Shown here piece by piece: positions 27,990 to 37,092 of a DNA stretch of 64,000 nt. The position numbers and the translations under genes are program-made. Origin of the DNA: JBOGCH01 sp051656645. Its GTDB lineage: Bacteria > Bacteroidota > Bacteroidia > Bacteroidales > Marinifilaceae. The DNA lies in contig JBOGCH010000015.1 in NCBI GenBank assembly GCA_051656645.1, forward strand, positions 72,348 through 136,347, read 5' to 3'. Positions within the stretch are counted from its first letter, which is position 1; each line of letters opens with the position of its first letter. Under the pieces are notes generated by a model. The model did no database searches. It was not told where the DNA came from and was given only the letters and a program-made list of their open reading frames with translations.

Positions 27990-29063
27990 ATGACGACATC
28001 AGACCAAAAGTTAACTTCAAAGATTAATCCCTATAAAATGATATATCCTATTTTGATAGGATTGGCTGTTGTTGCTTATATGTTTTATAGGGAGTTTGAA
28101 CCGGGTTCATTTCAGTTAATACATTTCACTTGGCTTTCGGTATTGTGGCTGTTAGTCGCAATACTATGTATGGTGATTAGGGATTTGGGCTATATTATTC
28201 GTATTCGTATATTATCGGATAATAAGCTTTCATGGTACCAATCACTTCGCATTATAATGCTTTGGGAGTTTACGTCGGCGGTTACACCGTCGGCAGTGGG
28301 AGGAACTAGTTTAGCAATTCTTTTTGTACATAAGGAAAATATTAGTGTGGGACGCAGTTCGGCCATTGTAATGGCAACATCGTTCCTGGATGAGCTTTAT
28401 TTTATACTTATGTTTCCAATAATTCTATTAAGCGTAAATGAGACCGCGCTGTGGGATATGCCGAATGTGGTTTCGGGTGTTAGTAGGAGTCTTATATCCA
28501 TAGCATTAATAGGATATTTTTTAAAGTTGGGTTATTTGGTAGTACTGTGTTATGGCTTGTTTTATAACCCTCGAGGATTGAAATTTTTTCTTTTACGAAT
28601 ATTTAAGTTACGTTTTCTAAAGCGCTGGCGCCAGCAGGCAAATACGGCCGGTACAGACATAGTGCGTAACTCCTATGAACTGCGTAAAAAGTCGTTAGTT
28701 TTTTGGCTTAAAACCTTTGGATCTACCTTTATTTCCTGGACTGCAAGGTACTGGGTGGTAAATGCCATTTTAATGGCTTTTTGGGCAGGAAATTATGATT
28801 GGGCAAAACAATTTCTTATCTTTGCAAGACAGCTAATTATGTGGATAATGATGCTGGTGAGTCCCACTCCAGGGGGTAGCGGATTTGCAGAATTTGTTTT
28901 TAAAGAGTATCTTGGAGAGTTCATTCCAAGTGTTGGGGTAGCAGTTGCAATTGCGCTGTTGTGGAGATTGATAAGTTATTACCCCTATTTGTTGATTGGA
29001 GCCTTCCTTGTTCCAAAGTGGATAAGGAATAATTTTGGGAAGAAAAAAACAATGAAAAATTAA
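27990..29063 (+). CDS. Flippase-like integral membrane protein (LPG synthase TM domain family)
   Basis: A 357-residue polytopic protein of the UPF0104/lysylphosphatidylglycerol-synthase transmembrane family. It has about eight hydrophobic helices. The conserved TPSAVGGTSLAI (about residues 92-103) and SPTPGGSGFAEFVF (about 290-303) are the family's two glycine/proline-rich motifs. It lacks the cytoplasmic aminoacyl-transferase domain of MprF, so it is more likely a lipid flippase-like protein than a lysyl-lipid synthase. It begins 4 nt after the second rhomboid stop and is probably co-transcribed. Confidence 0.88.
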   Translation: MTTSDQKLTSKINPYKMIYPILIGLAVVAYMFYREFEPGSFQLIHFTWLSVLWLLVAILCMVIRDLGYIIRIRILSDNKLSWYQSLRIIMLWEFTSAVTPSAVGGTSLAILFVHKENISVGRSSAIVMATSFLDELYFILMFPIILLSVNETALWDMPNVVSGVSRSLISIALIGYFLKLGYLVVLCYGLFYNPRGLKFFLLRIFKLRFLKRWRQQANTAGTDIVRNSYELRKKSLVFWLKTFGSTFISWTARYWVVNAILMAFWAGNYDWAKQFLIFARQLIMWIMMLVSPTPGGSGFAEFVFKEYLGEFIPSVGVAVAIALLWRLISYYPYLLIGAFLVPKWIRNNFGKKKTMKN

Positions 29064-29075
29064 AAACGACAGGTT

Positions 29076-29390
29076 ATGTTATTTAATAAAAAACCGAACA
29101 TCAAACGTTTTAATATCCAACCACGTTATTGGGATCCCGCAAAAGAAGAACGTGAAGCAAGAGAGAAAAGAGTCCGCGCAGAAATGGGTATGAATGAAGA
29201 CGATGATTCCTATATACCTAATATTCGCGGAAGAATGAGATCGGAGTACGATCGTCATAAATCTATGCGTTCAGGCAATGGAAGCAGCTATACCATACGT
29301 TTATTTATGATACTAATCATGCTATTTATGGCAGTTGGTTTAGTTGTGATGACAAATAAAGAGGGCCTACTACGCTTTTTTGGCTTGTAG
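29076..29390 (+). CDS. Small single-pass membrane protein
   Basis: A 104-residue protein of unrecognised family. The first 80 residues are very charged (PAKEEREAREKRVRAE) with an N-terminal NIQPRYWDP segment. One membrane helix covers about 80-99 (LFMILIMLFMAVGLVVM). It lies 12 nt after the flippase gene and 39 nt before mutL, on the same strand, so it is very probably real. The layout suggests a cytoplasmic charged domain anchored in the inner membrane. No function can be assigned. Confidence 0.75.
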   Translation: MLFNKKPNIKRFNIQPRYWDPAKEEREAREKRVRAEMGMNEDDDSYIPNIRGRMRSEYDRHKSMRSGNGSSYTIRLFMILIMLFMAVGLVVMTNKEGLLRFFGL

Positions 29391-29429
29391 TGTTATCGAT
29401 TTTAATAGTGCTAAATAGAGAAAAAAAGA

Positions 29430-31292
29430 ATGGCTAACATTATTCAATTATTGCCGGACGCGGTTGCCAATCAGATTGCCGCGGGAGAAGTTGTGCAGCG
29501 CCCGGCATCGGTGGTGAAGGAGTTGGTGGAGAACTCGGTGGATGCCGGTGCTACTACCATTCAAGTTATTCTTAAAAACGCGGGCAAAACATCTATCCAA
29601 GTAATTGACAATGGTAAGGGTCTTTCGCCAATGGATGCGCGAATGGCTTTTGAACGTCATGCTACATCGAAGATAGCTGCCGCACAGGACTTATTCAATA
29701 TCCGTACCTTAGGTTTCCGTGGAGAGGCTTTGCCATCCATAGCCTCAGTTGCAGAGGTAGAATTACGTAGTAGAGAAACCGGTGAGGAACTGGGAACCTA
29801 TATCTACATTAGTGAGTCTACCGTAAAAAAGCAAGAACCTGTAAACTGTGCGGAAGGAACGAACATAATAGTATCGAATCTTTTTTTTAATGTACCTGCT
29901 CGCCGTAAGTTTCTTAAGGCGGATAGTACAGAGTTTAAAAATGTAGTAACGGAATTTTTACGAATTGCGTTAACAAACCCTGATGTATCCTTTACGCTTA
30001 TTCATAATGATAAAACGGTTTATCAACTACCTGCGTCGCAGCTGCGTCAGCGCGTAGTGAATGTGATGGGCAAGGCAATAAACAGTAAGCTTATTAATGT
30101 GGAATGTGATACCGAGCTTATTAAAGTTCGTGGTTATGTTTGTACACCTCAACATGCTAAGAAAACGTATGGAGAGCAGTACTTCTTTGTGAATAATAGA
30201 TTCATGAAGCATAACTTTTTCCATAAAGCTATTGTCGAAGCGTACAGTGGTTTAATTGCGGGGGATATGATTCCTTCCTACTTCCTCTATTTTACAATCA
30301 ATCCGGATTTGATTGATGTAAATATTCATCCAACAAAGACGGAGATTAAGTTTCAGGACGAACCGGCAATTTTCCAGATACTCCTAGCAGGCGTTAAGGA
30401 GATGTTGGGGAAATGTAACATTATGCCACCATTGGATTTTGATACTGAAGGAAGTATTCAGTTTGAAACGCCAACTAAACCGGCATCAAACTATATACCT
30501 AGAGTGCAGTATAACCCTTCGTATAATCCTTTTAATTACCATTCAACTCCAATAACGCCTACGGATAGTAGTTTTGATCCCGGAGTTGAAACAACAGAAA
30601 ATGCTATTCCTTCAACACCGGGAACCAGTTGGCGTGACTTCTTTGTAACTGTAGAGGAGACACCGCAACCACAGCAAACGGTAATTGAGGAGTTTATTGA
30701 GCAGGAACAACAGCAGGATGCAACTCCGGCCGAGGCTAACTTTATGCAGGTAAAGAATAGATACATTCTGACATCTACGGTTGACGGTTTTATGGCCATT
30801 GATCAGCGTAGAGCTTATGAGCGTATATTATTTGAGCAGTATTTGGAAGCCGTTGAGACAACGCAAACAGCAAAGCAGAAGTGTTTGTTTCCTGAGACTA
30901 TTGATTTAACGCCTGAGGATTTTACCATTGCGGAGGAGATTGTAATGGATTTAGATACTCTTGGTTTTGAATTAACACAAATAGGCCCTTCTAGTTTTGC
31001 CATATATGCAACGCCGGCTGATTTAAATACAAGCGACGCCGCGGAGGTACTTCAAAATTTGATTGAATACTACAAAGAGACATCTGGCGATATAAAGGTT
31101 AAGGATAAAGAGCGTGTAGCGCTTGCTATGGCTAAGGCTGCCAGTGGTGAATATGTAGGTCCGTTAAACGATGAAGAGATGCGTGCCTTGGTTGATACGC
31201 TTTTTGCTTGTCGCAATTACAGCTACACTGCCGATGGAAAGGTAATATCATTTGCTATAGGACTATCCGATATTCTTGGTTGGTTCAGATAA
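29430..31292 (+). CDS. mutL: DNA mismatch repair protein MutL
   Basis: A 620-residue GHKL ATPase that links mismatch recognition by MutS to strand removal. The N-terminal ATPase has IAAGEVVQRPASVVKELVENS, DNGKGL and TLGFRGEALPSI. A long Pro/Thr/Gln-rich linker (about 345-430) leads to the C-terminal dimerisation domain. The place of the endonuclease motif DQHAxxExxxxE reads DQRRAYERILFE (458-469): the acidic residues are kept but His-Ala is replaced by Arg-Arg. Loss of the metal-binding histidine may weaken or abolish nicking. The stop codon lies in the base of a perfect hairpin shared with the convergent gene. Confidence 0.96.
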   Translation: MANIIQLLPDAVANQIAAGEVVQRPASVVKELVENSVDAGATTIQVILKNAGKTSIQVIDNGKGLSPMDARMAFERHATSKIAAAQDLFNIRTLGFRGEALPSIASVAEVELRSRETGEELGTYIYISESTVKKQEPVNCAEGTNIIVSNLFFNVPARRKFLKADSTEFKNVVTEFLRIALTNPDVSFTLIHNDKTVYQLPASQLRQRVVNVMGKAINSKLINVECDTELIKVRGYVCTPQHAKKTYGEQYFFVNNRFMKHNFFHKAIVEAYSGLIAGDMIPSYFLYFTINPDLIDVNIHPTKTEIKFQDEPAIFQILLAGVKEMLGKCNIMPPLDFDTEGSIQFETPTKPASNYIPRVQYNPSYNPFNYHSTPITPTDSSFDPGVETTENAIPSTPGTSWRDFFVTVEETPQPQQTVIEEFIEQEQQQDATPAEANFMQVKNRYILTSTVDGFMAIDQRRAYERILFEQYLEAVETTQTAKQKCLFPETIDLTPEDFTIAEEIVMDLDTLGFELTQIGPSSFAIYATPADLNTSDAAEVLQNLIEYYKETSGDIKVKDKERVALAMAKAASGEYVGPLNDEEMRALVDTLFACRNYSYTADGKVISFAIGLSDILGWFR

Positions 31293-31332
31293 CATAAATG
31301 CCGTGGACAATGTTGTCCACGGCATTTATGTT
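31291..31332. terminator. Bidirectional hairpin overlapping two stop codons
   Basis: Perfect 19-bp stem with a 4-nt loop (31291-31309, 31314-31332). It overlaps both the mutL TAA (31290-31292) and the stop of the convergent DUF454 gene (31331-31333). It should terminate both transcripts. Confidence 0.85.
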
Positions 31333-31702
31333 ATGGTTTACCTTTTAAAATTCGTTTTGCGAATAGTATACTAAATGTAGCAACCCAGCCTAAGCAAAAC
31401 ACCAGTATTCGGATATTGTCAGAACCTATAAGACAAAGAGAAAATCCAATACCTACCCAGGTGGTTACTAATGGAATTATTTTGTCCCATTTGGTTTGTG
31501 GTTCCTCCCCGTTAAAACGGCGTAAGTAACCTCCTAAATAGCGTGTTCTGTGTAGCCATGCGTTGAGGCGTACCGAACTGCGTACAAAGAACCACGACGC
31601 AAGTAACAAAAAGGGGGTTGTAGGGAAACCGGGCAGTACAACTCCTATAATTCCAAGTCCCACTGCCAAACATCCCAACACTATATACAGTATTCTTTTC
31701 AT
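31331..31702 (-). CDS. DUF454 (YbaN) family inner-membrane protein
   Basis: A 123-residue small membrane protein with three hydrophobic segments (LGCLAVGLGIIGVVLPGFPTT in the first, IPLVTTWVGIGFSLCLIG, and ILVFCLGWVATFSILFA). It carries the family signature LPGFPTTPFLLLASW (about 24-38). YbaN-type proteins are widely conserved but their function is unsettled. It overlaps the end of the S41 protease gene by 4 nt and is the last gene of this minus-strand operon. Confidence 0.88.
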   Translation of the reverse strand: MKRILYIVLGCLAVGLGIIGVVLPGFPTTPFLLLASWFFVRSSVRLNAWLHRTRYLGGYLRRFNGEEPQTKWDKIIPLVTTWVGIGFSLCLIGSDNIRILVFCLGWVATFSILFAKRILKGKP

Positions 31703-33324
31703 TCAAATACAATCTCGTTAGGCTGTTGTAATGCCTTAACGATAACGGGATCGCCTTCGCTATATATAGGATAAAAACCTTGATCGTCCATTATGTGTCG
31801 GCCAATAAAAGCCTCTGTTCTGTTTCTTATCACAGCTTTAGAGTCGCGAATACCTTTTGCATCAGGTTTTAAACCTCTCTTTTGTGCATAGTTCACTACC
31901 TCGGTTACAAGATCAAAGTTGGCCAAGTAAGCTTTGACTTCCTTAGCGGTTTTTAGTTTCTTTGTTTCCTCACGGTGTTTATCCATAAATTCAAATGTGT
32001 ACTCATATAGATATTGCTTTCTAAGCAGCTCGTTCAGATATTTGGAATATCCAACAGTATCTACCGGTACAAAAACATCCGGCATAACTCCACCGCCTCC
32101 GTACACCGTGCGTCCGCCTGCTGTTTCAAAGCGAAGCTTTTCATCAAAGTGAATAGAATCCTTCTCTGAGAATTCGCCATGTGCCATGCGATAGTAAATG
32201 TCGCTATAGTATTTCTCTTTTCCCTCATCATAAGGTTTTTGAATGGAGCGTCCCGATGGAATATAGTAACGTGCTACGGTTAAACGTAATGCGCTTCCAT
32301 CTGCAAGTGGACGTTGTTCCTGTACTAATCCTTTACCAAATGAGCGGCGACCAACGATCCATCCGCGGTCATTGTCCTGAATAGCTCCGGCAAAAATCTC
32401 ACTTGCCGATGCGCTAAACTCATTTATCAACACGGTAACAGGTAAATCCTGGTAGCGTCCTTTGCCGTTTGATCGATAATCCATACGTGGCACAGCTTTA
32501 CCCTGTGTATATAGTACTAAACGATCGGCCGGAAGGAACTCATTAATCATTTGTGTTGCAATTGGCAATATACCACCTTCATTTTCCCTCAAGTCAACAA
32601 TAACGCGTTTCATACCTTGTTTACTCAAACTAGCTAGTCCTTGCATAAACTCATTGTATGTGGTCATTGCAAAAATATTTACGCGTATATATCCTGTAGT
32701 ATCATTGATCATGTATGCAACTGGCACGCTTTTGATAGGGATATTTCCACGTACCACATCGATGATTACGGGCTCTTTAACGCCTCTTCTGGCAATGGTT
32801 AATGTTGTTTGTGTACCAACCTCGCCACGCATTTGCTTCATTATGCTATCCGTGTTCATGTTAACACCGGCTACGGTCATATCATTCACCTTTACAATAC
32901 GGTCGCCATCTTGCACGCCAGCAGCCTCACTAGGACCTCCCGGAACCACTTTAACAACGGTTACAGTATCTTGATACTTATAAAATTGTACACCAATACC
33001 ACCAAAATTACCTACCATCTCCTCGTTAACGCGTGTCATATCCTTAGCAGGGATATACACTGTATGTGGATCTAACTCCTTGATCAAATCGTTAATAGCA
33101 TCCTCTTCGAGTTTGCCCATGTCGATAGTGTCAACGTATGAGTTGTTAATCATGCTTACAACCATATCTAACTTACTTCCACCGCCCATGTTTGAGCTGC
33201 GTAGTAACTGCTGCACGCTAGCCATGTCCAGTTGTCTGGGTGTCATTGCGCGGTTTATCAGCATTCCCAAAGCAATAGAGATTCCTACAAGAATAGGTAC
33301 CCATAATATTCGTAGCTTGTACAT
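31699..33324 (-). CDS. S41 family C-terminal processing peptidase
   Basis: A 541-residue membrane-anchored periplasmic protease (tail-specific protease/CtpA class). One N-terminal helix (about 5-25) is followed by a dimerisation segment and a PDZ domain (about 85-185, GGIGVQFYKYQDTV to EAAGVQDGDRI). The peptidase core has the nucleophilic serine in FSASASE and the general-base lysine in RSFGKGLVQEQ. The C-terminal 100 residues are a helical extension. Family members cut C termini of envelope proteins, including cell-wall hydrolases. It follows the dCMP deaminase gene after 24 nt, in one operon. Confidence 0.94.
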   Translation of the reverse strand: MYKLRILWVPILVGISIALGMLINRAMTPRQLDMASVQQLLRSSNMGGGSKLDMVVSMINNSYVDTIDMGKLEEDAINDLIKELDPHTVYIPAKDMTRVNEEMVGNFGGIGVQFYKYQDTVTVVKVVPGGPSEAAGVQDGDRIVKVNDMTVAGVNMNTDSIMKQMRGEVGTQTTLTIARRGVKEPVIIDVVRGNIPIKSVPVAYMINDTTGYIRVNIFAMTTYNEFMQGLASLSKQGMKRVIVDLRENEGGILPIATQMINEFLPADRLVLYTQGKAVPRMDYRSNGKGRYQDLPVTVLINEFSASASEIFAGAIQDNDRGWIVGRRSFGKGLVQEQRPLADGSALRLTVARYYIPSGRSIQKPYDEGKEKYYSDIYYRMAHGEFSEKDSIHFDEKLRFETAGGRTVYGGGGVMPDVFVPVDTVGYSKYLNELLRKQYLYEYTFEFMDKHREETKKLKTAKEVKAYLANFDLVTEVVNYAQKRGLKPDAKGIRDSKAVIRNRTEAFIGRHIMDDQGFYPIYSEGDPVIVKALQQPNEIVFE

Positions 33325-33348
33325 ATTATCTTTTATTTTAATGTCTAT

Positions 33349-33792
33349 TTATTTAATCTCAACAAAGTCAACAGATATGCTTGCGCGTCGAAGCAGGTCA
33401 ATGCCATCGCAGCATCTGTATTCATCCGAGTATACAACGCGTATAATCCCAGCCTGAATAATTAACTTGGCGCATTCAATGCACGGAGATGCTGTAACAT
33501 ACATAGTAGCTCCCTCACTACTGTTATTGCTTTTGGCAACTTTACTAATGGCATTTGCCTCCGCATGCAAAACGTAAGGTTTAGTGAAACCGTCAACATC
33601 CTCACACACATTCTCAAATCCCGAAGGAGTTCCATTAAAACCATCCGAGATAATGGACTTATCCTTAACAATAAGCGCACCTACCTGTCTGCGAACGCAA
33701 TAGGAGTTCTCTGCCCATATTTTTGCCATACGTAAGTATCGGCAATCTAATGTATACTGTTTGTCTTCCTGTAAATTATTTTTCTCGTCCAT
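33349..33792 (-). CDS. dCMP deaminase family protein
   Basis: A zinc-dependent deaminase that converts dCMP to dUMP, supplying thymidylate synthesis. At 147 residues it has HAEANAI (zinc histidine and catalytic glutamate) and SPCIECAKLI (two zinc cysteines). The N-terminal RYLRMAKIWAENSYC and RRQVGALIVKD are typical of Bacteroidota dCMP deaminases. The frame reaches a Met at 33804, but MDEKNN at 33792 gives a better match to family length. Either start overlaps the end of the polyprenyl synthase gene, so translation is probably coupled. Confidence 0.9.
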   Translation of the reverse strand: MDEKNNLQEDKQYTLDCRYLRMAKIWAENSYCVRRQVGALIVKDKSIISDGFNGTPSGFENVCEDVDGFTKPYVLHAEANAISKVAKSNNSSEGATMYVTASPCIECAKLIIQAGIIRVVYSDEYRCCDGIDLLRRASISVDFVEIK

Positions 33793-34750
33793 CCAGATAA
33801 TCAATCATTTCATAAAATAAGGCTTTTCGCTCTTCAGGTAAGTCAATAGACTTAAGCAACATCTTGCTTTGGTCAATATATTCATTAATCTTAGCTTCGG
33901 CAACAGCCTTAACGCCTACAGAGTTATAAATGTTAGTCACTGCTTCAATCTTCCAACGAGCAGCAGTGTCATCAATTGCAATATACTCTTTTAGTTTTTG
34001 CAAATCGTCACCTTCGGCCATCTCCAATGCCTTTATCAGCATATAGGTCTTTTTATTCTCCATAATGTCGCCGCCAATGGCCTTACCAAAGGTCTTTTCA
34101 TTGCCATAAACATCCAATAAATCGTCCTGTAGTTGGAAAGCCAATCCCAAGCAACCTCCAAAGTCGTAAAGCGCATTGTAATCGGATTCACTAGCTCCCG
34201 CAATTAAGGCCCCATGGCGTAAACTTCCGGCAATAAGTACGGATGTTTTCTTATATATCATGTCCAAGTATTCCTCTGCGGTAACATCAGTACGGGACTC
34301 AAACTCCATATCTAATTGCTGACCTTTGCAAACATCCATTGCTACCTGATTGAAACCATCAAGTACACGACGCAAATATTTATCCTCACAGCTTTCAACG
34401 TACATATATGCTGTTATGGCTGCTGCATCACCACTTAAAATGGCAACGTTGGTATTCCATTTGCGATGTACGGTAGGGCGTCCTCGTCTAATTGCCGCAT
34501 CGTCCATTACATCGTCATGTAACAACGTATAATTGTGGAAAATTTCAATACCAATAACCGATTTCAGTGCTTTTTCAATATCTTCCCTGTACAAATTATA
34601 TGCCATGAGCGCAAGCACTGGACGCAGACGTTTTCCGCCATCCTCTAAAATATATCGTAAAGGTTCAAACAATGCGGTAGGTTCCTGCATGTATGTTTCT
34701 TTCTCTAACTCTGTTTTTATTATTTCCCGAAGTTCATCAATACTATACAT
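33776..34750 (-). CDS. Polyprenyl (isoprenyl) diphosphate synthase
   Basis: A 324-residue all-helical prenyltransferase that adds isopentenyl diphosphate units to an allylic primer. The first aspartate-rich motif is in LLHDDVMDDA with RRGRPTVH after it, and the second is QLQDDLLDVYG. The GGKRLRP loop is near residue 50. The length of the product (farnesyl, geranylgeranyl or the menaquinone side chain) cannot be read with confidence. ATG 34750 is preferred over 34816, because the 22 residues in between are hydrophobic and not typical of the family. It is the first gene of the operon with dCMP deaminase, S41 protease and DUF454. Confidence 0.9.
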   Translation of the reverse strand: MYSIDELREIIKTELEKETYMQEPTALFEPLRYILEDGGKRLRPVLALMAYNLYREDIEKALKSVIGIEIFHNYTLLHDDVMDDAAIRRGRPTVHRKWNTNVAILSGDAAAITAYMYVESCEDKYLRRVLDGFNQVAMDVCKGQQLDMEFESRTDVTAEEYLDMIYKKTSVLIAGSLRHGALIAGASESDYNALYDFGGCLGLAFQLQDDLLDVYGNEKTFGKAIGGDIMENKKTYMLIKALEMAEGDDLQKLKEYIAIDDTAARWKIEAVTNIYNSVGVKAVAEAKINEYIDQSKMLLKSIDLPEERKALFYEMIDYLDGREK

Positions 34751-34979
34751 ATACTTATTGTCTATTCTATATCCTAATAATGCGAAGATAATATAATTAA
34801 CTATAACTAGTAACATTCATTAAGCTTAATGAGGCAAATATTAGAGCAATTATTACTTCACGATTCTAATTCATAATTATGGTGTACGAAATAAATGTAC
34901 AATGTTACATAGATTAGTAGACAATAATACTTTAAAATATAATTAAGAATAAATTATATATATAGAATGAAATATACAC

Positions 34980-34987
34980 TAATTTTG
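34980..34987 (+). promoter_or_regulatory. -7 box for the lipoprotein trio
   Basis: TAATTTTG, a full TAnnTTTG match, 27 nt before the first lipoprotein ATG. The rest of the 34751-35014 gap is AT-rich and without other visible features. Confidence 0.5.
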
Positions 34988-35014
34988 TGCCTTTTTGAAA
35001 ATTAAATATACATT

Positions 35015-36016
35015 ATGAGAAAAGTTATTTATTTATTAATGCTACTTGCTTGGGGTGCATGTAGCAAAGACAGTGATTCTAATCTTATTGTCGAACCATT
35101 ACACGATTTTGAAAAGCCGTTTAGTAAGGCACCAAAGGAAGAGCTAAAACAAACTTTAAGCAAGGCTCTTACAGAAAATTCAAAACACTACTCAGAGACA
35201 TTAGAATTGATGTCCGAAACAAGTTATAAGTTATGGTCTGTAGCCAATTTCTATGGTGTATCTGATCTTATGGGAATGCCTTTGCAAACAAGACAGCAGA
35301 TTCAAACGGAAAATCTAACATTTTTGAAAGGTCTTAAATTGACATGGAATCCACAGTATGCCAAATTTGATACACTTATCTCTTCGGCTGCTACAATGGA
35401 GTATATCTTACCCATGACTATCGAAGATGATTCCAAAAATGAGCTTAGTCTATTATATTATAATGTAAACGGACGCAAGGAGTTCAATTGGAAACATAAC
35501 GGTGTTGTGATCTTGAAGGAAGCTGAGGTGATAAAGCATCATAATACCCCTACAGGTCCGTATATGTCGTCCTATTTCGAATCTTCCCTTGACAAATATA
35601 CATTCATCGGTCAGTCAAGCTTAGACACTTTTTCTATGGAGTTATTGAAGGATGGTATCACCATTGTAGCTTCTAAGGATATTCGTTCTCCATATGATAT
35701 CTCATCGTGTTACCAGTATGGTGGAATAAGATTTCATTTTACCATAAAGAATTACAACGTATTGAATGATTTAATAATGGAAGTGTTAGATTCAAATGTA
35801 ACAGATGCGGAGAAAGAAATCATGATAACTGAATTATATAAATCCTATTGCTCCGATAATGTTGTGGTATACGCAGATAAAGATGAGAAATTATGTGATC
35901 TAATAAATATTCAGTATAAACCGATAGAGGGTAAACATATGATTCAATTTACTGTACAGTTTGAGGATGGTGAAGTGATGACATATTTAGTACAATCTTT
36001 AGATATTGTTGCATAG
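35015..36016 (+). CDS. Tandem lipoprotein paralog 1, unknown family
   Basis: A 333-residue lipoprotein with lipobox WGAC (Cys16) followed by SKDSD, an acidic stretch like the Bacteroidota surface-export signal. I do not recognise the family. It shares with the next two genes a layout: a short acidic/proline linker with EKPF, a helical segment of about 60 residues, a KLTWNPQYAKFDT strand block followed by MEYILPMTIEDDS, and a C-terminal VVVYADKDEKLCDL segment. No catalytic motif is visible. It is probably co-transcribed with the other two (68-nt gap). A surface binding or adhesive role is possible but unsupported. Confidence 0.75.
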   Translation: MRKVIYLLMLLAWGACSKDSDSNLIVEPLHDFEKPFSKAPKEELKQTLSKALTENSKHYSETLELMSETSYKLWSVANFYGVSDLMGMPLQTRQQIQTENLTFLKGLKLTWNPQYAKFDTLISSAATMEYILPMTIEDDSKNELSLLYYNVNGRKEFNWKHNGVVILKEAEVIKHHNTPTGPYMSSYFESSLDKYTFIGQSSLDTFSMELLKDGITIVASKDIRSPYDISSCYQYGGIRFHFTIKNYNVLNDLIMEVLDSNVTDAEKEIMITELYKSYCSDNVVVYADKDEKLCDLINIQYKPIEGKHMIQFTVQFEDGEVMTYLVQSLDIVA

Positions 36017-36084
36017 CACGAATAGGTACTCTATGTCAGAGTTCAAATAATATCTATTATAAACTTTAAAATAAAAATATCGAG

Positions 36085-37047
36085 ATGAAAAAAATATTAT
36101 ATATCGGACTTCTTCTATTTGCCGTTGCATGTGGAAAAGATGATGCCGAAACTTTACAACCGGAACTTTCGGATTTAGAAAAACCATATACTACATTAAG
36201 TAATGACGAAGTTAAGAAACTAATAGAGGAAGCTAGTGCAGCTGTTCGAGCAGAATTTACGGTAGCCACAGATACTATTTCCTATAATTTAGAAAAATAT
36301 AGAGAAGTAATTAATCATTACGAAGCTCCAATTTATGGACTGGGTGGCGATAGAACAACAAAATCGGAGCCAATGGGGCTAAAGTATACATGGAATGCGA
36401 ATACCCGTAACTTTGATCTTACTCTATGTGCAGGAAATCAAAGAGTAATTAGCATGCCATCAAGTATTGAAAATGGTAATGTTAATGATTTCTCCATCAT
36501 TAATAATTACTACAATCGGAATGGTTTTGATAATTCCATGGAATGGAAAAAAAATGACAAGATTGTATATGGATCGAGAGAATTTCAGGAAACCTCGGAT
36601 ATTATGACGGGATATACAAAACAATATAATGAAGATTATGCATTGGAGTTTAAAGTGACGCACTCTAAACAGAATATGAACCAAACTGTTTTATTCACGA
36701 GAAGAGAGAATCAACTTTTTCATCTTTCAATGTCTATAATCGATAAATCATTGCAAGCAAGTATAGAATTTAGTAACCTACGATTACGTCTTACGATTAA
36801 TAATTTTACTGACTTAGAAAGCTTGAGAGATCTGTTATATAACAGTGGTACAGGGATGGATAGTGAAAAAGTATCGGAGCTGCTAGGTATAATATATAAC
36901 AACAATATTACGGAAAGTGTAATAGTATTTACCGATCGAGATGAAAAGATTGGAGAGTTTCTTTACCCAGATAAACCTGATGTTATAACTGTGCGTCTCA
37001 AAGATGGAGAACTATTTGAATTTGTATCTCCATTTTTTATAAAATAA
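36085..37047 (+). CDS. Tandem lipoprotein paralog 2, unknown family
   Basis: A 320-residue lipoprotein, lipobox AVAC (Cys16), then GKDDAE, a good match to the K-acidic-acidic surface-export signal. It is a diverged copy of its neighbours: LEKPYTTLSNDEV, LKYTWNANTRNFDLTL, and SVIVFTDRDEKIGEF near the end. The central strand block is the least conserved, with ISMPSSIENGN where the others have MP-x-x-IEDDS. It lacks recognisable enzymatic residues. The gap to the next gene is 45 nt. Confidence 0.75.
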   Translation: MKKILYIGLLLFAVACGKDDAETLQPELSDLEKPYTTLSNDEVKKLIEEASAAVRAEFTVATDTISYNLEKYREVINHYEAPIYGLGGDRTTKSEPMGLKYTWNANTRNFDLTLCAGNQRVISMPSSIENGNVNDFSIINNYYNRNGFDNSMEWKKNDKIVYGSREFQETSDIMTGYTKQYNEDYALEFKVTHSKQNMNQTVLFTRRENQLFHLSMSIIDKSLQASIEFSNLRLRLTINNFTDLESLRDLLYNSGTGMDSEKVSELLGIIYNNNITESVIVFTDRDEKIGEFLYPDKPDVITVRLKDGELFEFVSPFFIK

Positions 37048-37092
37048 TAATACAAATACATCAGCAGTATATATACCACAAAAAATACGAAA

